Shown piece after piece: positions 27,016 through 32,015 of a stretch of 32,015 bases of DNA. The position numbers and the translations under genes were made by a program. The notes under the pieces were generated by a model. The model was not told where the DNA came from. It worked only from the letters and a program-made list of their open reading frames with translations, and did no database searches. Numbering within the stretch: position 1 is the first letter of the stretch; the number at the start of each line of letters is the position of its first letter. This DNA is from an uncultured Veillonella sp. Its GTDB lineage: Bacteria > Bacillota > Negativicutes > Veillonellales > Veillonellaceae. The stretch covers positions 1 to 32,015 of the forward strand of contig NZ_CAJLUB010000008.1 in assembly GCF_905209685.1 (NCBI RefSeq). The letters run 5' to 3'.

Positions 27016-27631
27016 GGTCAAGTTTCTCCTCTATAGTCGTCCACTCTCCCTTGAGAATGGCTTCAAAAGTTTCTACGGTCAGATGATCTCGCCAAAATTT
27101 CTGTCGAGCCTCTGGGGTAGGAAGTAGTAACTTTACTTCTTCTCTAAATATTTTAAGTCTAGGCATAGCCTTTTGCAACTGACCATAACGATTCATCATA
27201 TCTTGCCTTACGAGACGATTAATACGAGGCCCTACGTTATTAGCACTAATAGCGATGTGAAGATCACCTAATTCAAGGGACGAAGGAACAGTAAATCTGC
27301 ACGCCCTAGGGTCATCACTGCGATTCGTCCAAACGCGGTGTTTTTTCCCCATCTCATATAACATATCGTTTAATTCGCCATTATCTGTGCAGATAAAGAA
27401 CAAACTGCTCGTTATAATGTGGTGTTCATCGTCCATTGTAAAAGCACGGTCGTACCAAGTGATACGATTATCCTTTGCCCATTGGCAAATCCTATCTGTT
27501 ACAGTGGGAGCGATTACCACAATGTTGCACGGCTCATCAACAAAGAGCTGCATTCGTCGCTCTGCGACCTCCCCGCCGCCAACGAATAGGATTATATCTT
27601 CTGTTGTAGGTTGAAATGTTATAGATACCAT
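26984..27631 (-). CDS. Precorrin-2 dehydrogenase / sirohydrochlorin ferrochelatase-like (SirC/Met8 family)
   Basis: This 215-residue protein resembles the N-terminal half of CysG and Met8/SirC. A NAD-binding Rossmann start (ILFVGGGEVAERRMQLF) is followed by VVIAPTVTDRI, ICTDNGELNDMLYE, the FTVPSSLELGDLHIAISANNVGP segment and RLVRQDM. It oxidises precorrin-2 to sirohydrochlorin and may insert iron. It is first in the hem operon, so siroheme or B12 precursor supply is co-ordinated with the common pathway. The family name hemX is not appropriate because no membrane helices are present. AGGA is a modest ribosome site before the ATG at 27631, close behind the preceding terminator. Confidence 0.92.
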   Translation of the reverse strand: MVSITFQPTTEDIILFVGGGEVAERRMQLFVDEPCNIVVIAPTVTDRICQWAKDNRITWYDRAFTMDDEHHIITSSLFFICTDNGELNDMLYEMGKKHRVWTNRSDDPRACRFTVPSSLELGDLHIAISANNVGPRINRLVRQDMMNRYGQLQKAMPRLKIFREEVKLLLPTPEARQKFWRDHLTVETFEAILKGEWTTIEEKLDHEISGIRSKS

Positions 27632-27640
27632 GGCTGTCCT

Positions 27641-27668
27641 ACTATATATAAAAAAATCGGCTTGATGG
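27641..27668 (-). promoter_or_regulatory. Possible hem-operon promoter embedded in the upstream terminator
   Basis: On the minus strand TTGACC spans the end of the left stem arm and the loop of the terminator. It is followed after 16 or 18 bases by TATATA in the AT-rich segment just past the T-tract. Transcription would begin within about 15 bases of the sirC-like start. No other promoter space exists between the two operons, apart from read-through. Confidence 0.45.
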
Positions 27669-27681
27669 TCAAGCCGATTTT
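27650..27681 (-). terminator. Rho-independent terminator after ylmH
   Basis: AAAATCGGCTTGA (27653-27665) pairs perfectly with 27669-27681 across a 3-base loop, followed on the minus strand by a run of seven T residues. The ylmH stop is 8 bases upstream. The flanking A and T runs are symmetrical, so some activity on the plus strand is possible. Confidence 0.85.
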
Positions 27682-27688
27682 CAATTGC

Positions 27689-28474
27689 CTACATGAATCG
27701 TTTCAGATATACGCCGATACGCCCCTTACGAGATGTACCTGTAATGGCTTCTACCTTCATTCGGCCACGACCACGCATAGAGATAACATCCCCTTCTTTA
27801 ACTTCTTGGGATGCACCCTTAGCTGGTTGCCAGTTTACTTGCAATAATCCTGCATTAATAGCGCTTACCAATTTAGTACGAGATACGCTAAAACCAGAAC
27901 TTGCCACCGCATCTAAGCGCAAAGAAGCAACTGTAGTGCGGACTTCTTTAATTTTTTCTTCTTTTGGTGCAATATCTGATAGCTCAATAGCCTCTACAGA
28001 TACGGAAACCATAGCGATTTTTGTAAAGTTTTGAATCACGAAGTCTGCTACGCTTTCATCCACCAAAATTTGAGCGCCCCCTTGTTGAACGATAACGTCC
28101 CCAAATTTGGAGCGATCAATGCCAAGGCCCATCAAGGAGCCCAGCACATCGCGATGGGTAAGCAATCGGAACCGCGGGTCCCAATTTACCTTAAGGGCGC
28201 GAATGCCCATGTCCACAGTACCGTTAAAGTCGCTATCTACAAAGGCGATACGGATACGTTCCGCTCCTTCATAGCCACCGTCTGTCTTAACGATAAGCTG
28301 TGGGTAGTTAGCCTTGATTGCGTCTGCAATGACAAGGCCTGCAGGGCTCGTAAAGTCCGCCACGCGATAAGGGCGACCTTTTACAACCTGCTCAGCCAAG
28401 TCTAGCATGCGGCGAGCTTCCTCACCGCTGCCACTGGCTTCAAAATATCGTATTAATTTACTAGTATCTGCCAA
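27689..28474 (-). CDS. ylmH: YlmH family S4-domain RNA-binding protein
   Basis: This 261-residue protein has the YlmH layout: a helical N-terminus, a middle domain (GYEGAERIRIAFVD, LGIDRSKFGDVIVQ) and a C-terminal S4 RNA-binding domain from about 180 (LRLDAVASSGFSVSRTKLVSAINAGLLQVNWQPAKGA). The family acts on ribosomes and nascent-chain or tRNA handling in Firmicutes and lies in the ylm division cluster. The start codon is TTG at 28474: GGGGA lies 7 bases upstream, it directly follows the proC stop, and no ATG or GTG in frame fits. The terminator follows immediately after its stop. Confidence 0.92.
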   Translation of the reverse strand: MADTSKLIRYFEASGSGEEARRMLDLAEQVVKGRPYRVADFTSPAGLVIADAIKANYPQLIVKTDGGYEGAERIRIAFVDSDFNGTVDMGIRALKVNWDPRFRLLTHRDVLGSLMGLGIDRSKFGDVIVQQGGAQILVDESVADFVIQNFTKIAMVSVSVEAIELSDIAPKEEKIKEVRTTVASLRLDAVASSGFSVSRTKLVSAINAGLLQVNWQPAKGASQEVKEGDVISMRGRGRMKVEAITGTSRKGRIGVYLKRFM

Positions 28475-28476
28475 AA

Positions 28477-29271
28477 TTATTTCCCCAATTCATTCGACCG
28501 AGCAAGACATGCTACTACGCCGTCTTGGAGAGCACTGCGAAGTCCACCTTTTTCCATGGCACCAATACCGGCAATGGTCGTGCCACCTGGACTAGTTACT
28601 TGATCTCGTAGTACTGCTGGATGATTGCCACTTTCAAGAGCCATCTTGCCTGCACCATACATCGTTTGAGCCGCTGCCTTGATTGCCAAGTGACGAGGCA
28701 ATCCAATGCGAACCCCCGCATCAGCTAACGCATCAAGAATGACGAACATATAGCCAGGGCCTGCACCAGATAGTGCACCTAAGCGATCCAAATCAGGTTC
28801 GCTTACCACGGCCACTTCGCCAACAGCCGCAAATAAGGCTTGTACAGCGCGACCAAGGTCTGTATGTACATCATCCCCTGCAAGAGCCGTCATACCTGCA
28901 CCGATAGAAGCCGGTGTATTGGGCATAGCTCTAAACCAGTTAGCTTGTGGAATTGCTGCATCAAGGGTTTCTAAGGTGATACCTGCTGCAACAGAAATCA
29001 TAACAGTCCCATAAGGTACTTCTTTTAACGTCTCTAATACAGATGGTAACACTTGTGGTTTTACGGCCAATAAAATCGTATTGTACTCGTTTATATTAGG
29101 CAATGTAGTAAAACCTACTACACCGAGCTCCTCAGTAAGAGCCTTACATTGTTCTTCGCGACGTACAAGAATGTGTGTATCACTTGCTTTCAACACGCCA
29201 TGCTGTAACGCACCGCGCAATAGAGCGCCACCCATTGAGCCAACGCCTATACATAAAGTTTTACCTAACAT
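28477..29271 (-). CDS. proC: Pyrroline-5-carboxylate reductase
   Basis: This protein has 264 residues from the ATG at 29271 (MLGKTLCIGVGSMGGALL), with GGTGGTG upstream; an ATG five codons earlier (29286) is the alternative. It has an N-terminal NADPH-binding Rossmann fold (IGVGSMGGA) and the family signature in the C-terminal helical domain (SGAGPGYMFVILDALADAGVRIGLPR, VTSPGGTTIAGIGAME). It makes proline from pyrroline-5-carboxylate. In many Firmicutes proC is found inside the sepF/ylmH cluster, as here: sepF is 26 bases upstream of this start and ylmH directly downstream. Confidence 0.95.
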   Translation of the reverse strand: MLGKTLCIGVGSMGGALLRGALQHGVLKASDTHILVRREEQCKALTEELGVVGFTTLPNINEYNTILLAVKPQVLPSVLETLKEVPYGTVMISVAAGITLETLDAAIPQANWFRAMPNTPASIGAGMTALAGDDVHTDLGRAVQALFAAVGEVAVVSEPDLDRLGALSGAGPGYMFVILDALADAGVRIGLPRHLAIKAAAQTMYGAGKMALESGNHPAVLRDQVTSPGGTTIAGIGAMEKGGLRSALQDGVVACLARSNELGK

Positions 29272-29297
29272 CGTTGTCACCACCATTTATAGAGAAA

Positions 29298-29795
29298 TTA
29301 TTTATTGTCCCAAGCGTATTCGTTTTGCTCAGTTTTGTTGCTGTCATTATCAGAATAATCAATGGAAATGTTTACAGGTACGCACATGAAAATGTCTTTA
29401 CCTACTTTTTCCAATTTGCCATCCAATGCAAAAGTCGCACCAGATACGAAGTCCACAATACGAGCTGCTTCATGAGGATCTGTATTTTCAAAGTTAATCA
29501 ATACAGGACGCATGTCGCGCAATTGATGTGTAATATTTTCAGAGTCTTCAAATACTTTTGGTTCAATTACAACTACTTTCATAGCTGTTGGACGTTGTGT
29601 CATCGTAGATTGGCCTCCTACCTTGCGTGGATGAAATTCAGATGCACCGGATACTGGAGCTACTGGAGCTACTGGTGTAGGTTCCGCTTCATATTCCTCT
29701 TCATCTTCATAGTCATAATCATCATATTCATAGTCATCATCATTTTTGCCTAAGAATAAGTTTTTTGCTTTGTCTAAATAATCTCCCAATGCCAT
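29298..29795 (-). CDS. sepF: Cell division protein SepF
   Basis: This 165-residue protein has an N-terminal amphipathic membrane-binding helix (MALGDYLDKAKNLF), then a very acidic linker (residues about 18-38 consist almost only of Asp, Glu and Tyr) and a Pro/Val/Ala stretch. The SepF core domain follows from about 68 (KVVVIEPKVFEDSENITHQLRDMRPVLINFE, GATFALDGKLEKVGKDIFMCVP). SepF anchors FtsZ to the membrane and supports septum assembly. The C-terminal tail after the core (about 20 residues, NDSNKTEQNEYAWDNK) is polar. AGGAGGAAATCC precedes the ATG. It lies between yggS and proC. Confidence 0.95.
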   Translation of the reverse strand: MALGDYLDKAKNLFLGKNDDDYEYDDYDYEDEEEYEAEPTPVAPVAPVSGASEFHPRKVGGQSTMTQRPTAMKVVVIEPKVFEDSENITHQLRDMRPVLINFENTDPHEAARIVDFVSGATFALDGKLEKVGKDIFMCVPVNISIDYSDNDSNKTEQNEYAWDNK

Positions 29796-29846
29796 TTGGA
29801 TTTCCTCCTAATACTTAACGCTATCGATTATCAGGCAACCCGAGCC

Positions 29847-30533
29847 TTAATCATATACACGTTCCCCAAAAATTGCTGTGCCTACACGAACGATGTTAGC
29901 CCCTTCTTCTAAAGCGACCTCAAAGTCGTGAGTCATCCCCATAGATAAATATTGAATCTGCCCCTCTTCAAAGTAGCCCTTCATATCCTCATACAAGGCA
30001 TTTGCTACGCGGAAGATTGGACGTGCTTCCTCTGGATTGTCGAAAAATGGCGCCATACACATCAAGCCTCGTACACGTACATGAGGTAATGTCTTTGCAT
30101 AGTCTCGTATTTCTGGGAACTCCTCTACGGACATACCCGTTTTGGAGGCTTCTCGAGCCACGTTAACTTGCAATAATACGTCTTGCACCTTGTCGTGCTT
30201 TGTAGCGACCTTTTCGATTTCATCTAATAATTTACGGCTGTCTACAGAATGAATTAAATCAAACATAGGCACCGCTTGACGCACCTTATTGACCTGCAAA
30301 TGACCAATCAAGTGCCATGTTAATGCTGGACCTTTATAGGTGAGCTGTTTTTCTTTAGCCTCTTGTACTCGATTTTCCCCCACATGAGTAACACCGAGAC
30401 GTGCGACCTCTTCCACCGCTGATACAGGGTGGTTCTTAGTAACAGCTACTAATAATGCTGTATCTACGCGACCAACGCGCGCCATAGCATCTGCCATGCG
30501 CTGCTGTATTGCGTGTAGGGATTCTTCAATCAT
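29847..30533 (-). CDS. yggS: YggS family pyridoxal-phosphate homeostasis protein
   Basis: This 228-residue protein is a single-domain PLP barrel like alanine racemase fold III. The PLP lysine lies in LLVAVTKNHPV. THVGENRVQEAKEK, WHLIGHLQVNKVR, LLQVNVAREASKTGM, GLMCMAPF and LSMGMTHDFEVALEEGANIVRVGTAIFGER are all hallmark motifs. It buffers PLP and affects amino-acid and keto-acid balance. The ATG at 30533 has AAGGGGGATCAC upstream; an upstream in-frame ATG at 30566 is rejected. It is the first gene of the division cluster, behind a promoter at 30592-30620. Confidence 0.96.
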   Translation of the reverse strand: MIEESLHAIQQRMADAMARVGRVDTALLVAVTKNHPVSAVEEVARLGVTHVGENRVQEAKEKQLTYKGPALTWHLIGHLQVNKVRQAVPMFDLIHSVDSRKLLDEIEKVATKHDKVQDVLLQVNVAREASKTGMSVEEFPEIRDYAKTLPHVRVRGLMCMAPFFDNPEEARPIFRVANALYEDMKGYFEEGQIQYLSMGMTHDFEVALEEGANIVRVGTAIFGERVYD

Positions 30534-30591
30534 GTGATCCCCCTTCAATCTATATTCAAAAACCATAAAATATATTTGTATAGACTATTCT

Positions 30592-30620
30592 ATTATATAG
30601 TATTTATTATTGATTGTACA
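30592..30620 (-). promoter_or_regulatory. Promoter of the yggS-sepF-proC-ylmH cluster
   Basis: TGTACA (30620-30615) and TATAAT (30597-30592) lie on the minus strand 17 bases apart, in the 130-base gap between the yfiH stop and yggS. The -10 is perfect and the -35 matches four of six consensus bases. Transcription would start near 30585, giving a leader of about 50 bases. Confidence 0.6.
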
Positions 30621-30663
30621 TCATTTAGGTCTTATAAAGCCTATAAATCTATGTATGTATATA

Positions 30664-31518
30664 CTACCGTTCTTGTAGCATACCAAATAAAGCCATGCGA
30701 CCTGTTTTACCAGCTTCCCGACGATAGGAATAACAATCCGTTTCAGTTACACTATCGGTACCACCGATAGCAATATGTTCTTTAGGTACACCATTAACAA
30801 TAAGACCTTCAGCAATAAAGTTCCATAAGTTGATATAGGCTTTATCTAATTTATCGCCTGGATAGTTTACAACATCAGCCACACTACGGTCCGTCATACC
30901 ACGCCAAGCTGATTCAAAACGTTTCCCTAACTCTACATCGACTTCAAAGGATTCTGGTCCAATACTAGGTCCAAGATAGATATAACAATCTTTGAACTCC
31001 GTACCATAAGCTTCTTTCATAGCCTCAATAGTAAGAACTGGCAAATGTCCTATCGCTCCGCGCCAGCCTGCATGTACCGTAGCGATAGCGTGATGCTTAG
31101 CATCATAAATACCTACAGCTACACAATCAGCAGTAAATAAAAATAGCGGTACATTCGGTAATTTTGTAAATACAGCATCACAATCGGCTATGGCTGTATC
31201 CTCTCCAAAGGCTCCAGCACCAACGAGAGCTTCTGTGATTTCTACAGCTTTTAAACCATGTACTTGATTACCACAAGAAATACGTTTTGGTTCAACACCT
31301 AAATATTCAGCAATAATAGCACGGTTTTCACGAACATACTTAGGCTCATCCCCTACGTGAAATGCTAAATTTAGTGATTCATAGGGCTCTTGAGATACAC
31401 CACCATGACGGTACGTATCACCCATTGTAATAGGAAAACGATCTGCCCAATTAGGAGTTTCATAAGACCAAGTACCATGAGGTCCTTTAACATCTATACG
31501 TTTTACAGATTGATTCAT
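30664..31518 (-). CDS. pgeF: YfiH/LACC1 family purine nucleoside phosphorylase-like (multicopper polyphenol oxidase fold)
   Basis: This 284-residue protein has the family landmarks: SLNLAFHVGDEP, CGNQVHG with the metal-binding histidine, LFTADCVAVGIYD with the cysteine ligand, TVHAGWRGA with the second histidine, and YLGPSIGPESFEV. Members show purine nucleoside phosphorylase/deaminase activity (YlmD, LACC1) or edit peptidoglycan intermediates (PgeF in E. coli); which applies here cannot be told. In Firmicutes it is the ylmD gene of the division cluster, consistent with yggS (ylmE), sepF and ylmH following. AATAGGAGGCACTT precedes the ATG, 9 bases after the radical SAM stop. Confidence 0.93.
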   Translation of the reverse strand: MNQSVKRIDVKGPHGTWSYETPNWADRFPITMGDTYRHGGVSQEPYESLNLAFHVGDEPKYVRENRAIIAEYLGVEPKRISCGNQVHGLKAVEITEALVGAGAFGEDTAIADCDAVFTKLPNVPLFLFTADCVAVGIYDAKHHAIATVHAGWRGAIGHLPVLTIEAMKEAYGTEFKDCYIYLGPSIGPESFEVDVELGKRFESAWRGMTDRSVADVVNYPGDKLDKAYINLWNFIAEGLIVNGVPKEHIAIGGTDSVTETDCYSYRREAGKTGRMALFGMLQER

Positions 31519-31527
31519 AAGTGCCTC

Positions 31528-32015
31528 CTATTTACATACACCACATCGCTTACAGCCTTGTACACATGGCGGTGTATACGCTTCATCCACAGAGCGTTTC
31601 CATTCCATTTCAAGATATCCATCGTCCATCCCCATGTCGAGGTGACTCCATGGTAAAAATTCATCAAAGCTGCGTTCACGATAGTTCATCTCGTCCATAT
31701 CTAGTCCTGCTGCCTTCATTTCAGCCTTGAAGGACTTACTGCCACGATCTGCTGCACATGCCGCAAGAACAGCGCCAAGACGGCGATCACCACGAGCGAG
31801 AACACCTTGGATATATGCCTCTTTAGGTGATTCAACGAGCACCTCGATACGACGATTCTTTTGCAATGCTTTTTTAATATATTGCAGTTTTTTCTCTACC
31901 GTTTTTTGATTATCCATAGCCATCCATTGGAATGGTGTAAAAGGCTTCGGAATAAATGGATTGATACTGAGCGTTAAACGACCTTTACAGCCTACCTCTG
32001 CCATATGGGCTTGCG
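31528..32015 (-). CDS. C-terminal part of a B12-binding-type radical SAM protein (TIGR03960-like), 5' end outside window
   Basis: The frame is open to the window edge, so this is the 3' part only (161 complete codons). An ATG at 32004 should not be taken as the start, because the segment LTLSINPFIPKPFTPFQWM just after it is the conserved late motif of the YgiQ/TIGR03960-type radical SAM proteins, which are about 600 residues. The C-terminus carries CVQGCKRCGVCK, four cysteines likely to bind an extra metal or iron-sulfur centre, and FLPWSHLDMGM typical of this group. The biochemical role of the family is not known to me. It lies directly upstream of yfiH. Confidence 0.82.
   Translation of the reverse strand, partial: QAHMAEVGCKGRLTLSINPFIPKPFTPFQWMAMDNQKTVEKKLQYIKKALQKNRRIEVLVESPKEAYIQGVLARGDRRLGAVLAACAADRGSKSFKAEMKAAGLDMDEMNYRERSFDEFLPWSHLDMGMDDGYLEMEWKRSVDEAYTPPCVQGCKRCGVCK

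Noticed and set aside
31998..32004. ATG at 32004 as start of a 158-residue protein
   Set aside because: The frame stays open to the window edge, and the motifs right after it belong to the late part of a large radical SAM protein.

Overview
The window looks like a chromosomal segment of a diderm Firmicute (Negativicutes), most likely a Veillonella. The base composition is moderately AT-rich. Gram-positive-type genes (sepF, ylmH, a 582-residue pyruvate kinase with the extra C-terminal domain, a combined cobA-hemD gene) sit beside an outer-membrane two-partner secretion system that only makes sense in a cell with an outer membrane. The genus call rests on gene content and protein character, not on a search. 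Every gene I can support lies on the minus strand, so transcription runs from high to low coordinates.

Layout in transcription order. (1) 32015-30664: the 3' end of a radical SAM gene, then yfiH/pgeF. (2) 30533-27689: yggS, sepF, proC and ylmH, a division-associated cluster behind its own sigma-A-like promoter and closed by a terminator. (3) 27631-20998: sirC-like precorrin-2 dehydrogenase, hemA, hemC, cobA-hemD fusion, hemB and hemL, almost all overlapping or a few bases apart. Together they take glutamyl-tRNA to uroporphyrinogen III and on to precorrin-2/sirohydrochlorin for siroheme and B12. (4) An XRE-family regulator (20906-20445), preceded by three 23-bp direct repeats that run into the hemL 3' end. 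(5) 20176-11146: a two-partner secretion locus: TpsB/CdiB-type transporter, a 2159-residue TpsA/CdiA-type exoprotein, and a small unknown gene where a CdiI immunity gene would sit. It has a clear promoter and a terminator and is the main accessory element here. (6) 10876-3114: a YgjP-like zinc peptidase, dnaE, pyk, a Bax-inhibitor-1 family membrane protein and a LysR regulator, ending in a strong hairpin terminator. (7) 2713-1: an SLC13/CitT-type transporter, citD and citE (cut by the window edge), the start of a citrate lyase operon, probably controlled by the adjacent LysR protein.

The observations most worth following are the CDI-like toxin/immunity module with unrecognised C-terminal and immunity sequences, and a citrate lyase acyl-carrier protein without the serine that should carry its prosthetic group. 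Next come the tandem dyad-containing repeats between hemL and the XRE gene, and a hem-operon promoter that appears to be built into the preceding terminator hairpin. I see no tRNA, rRNA, CRISPR array, insertion sequence or phage gene.
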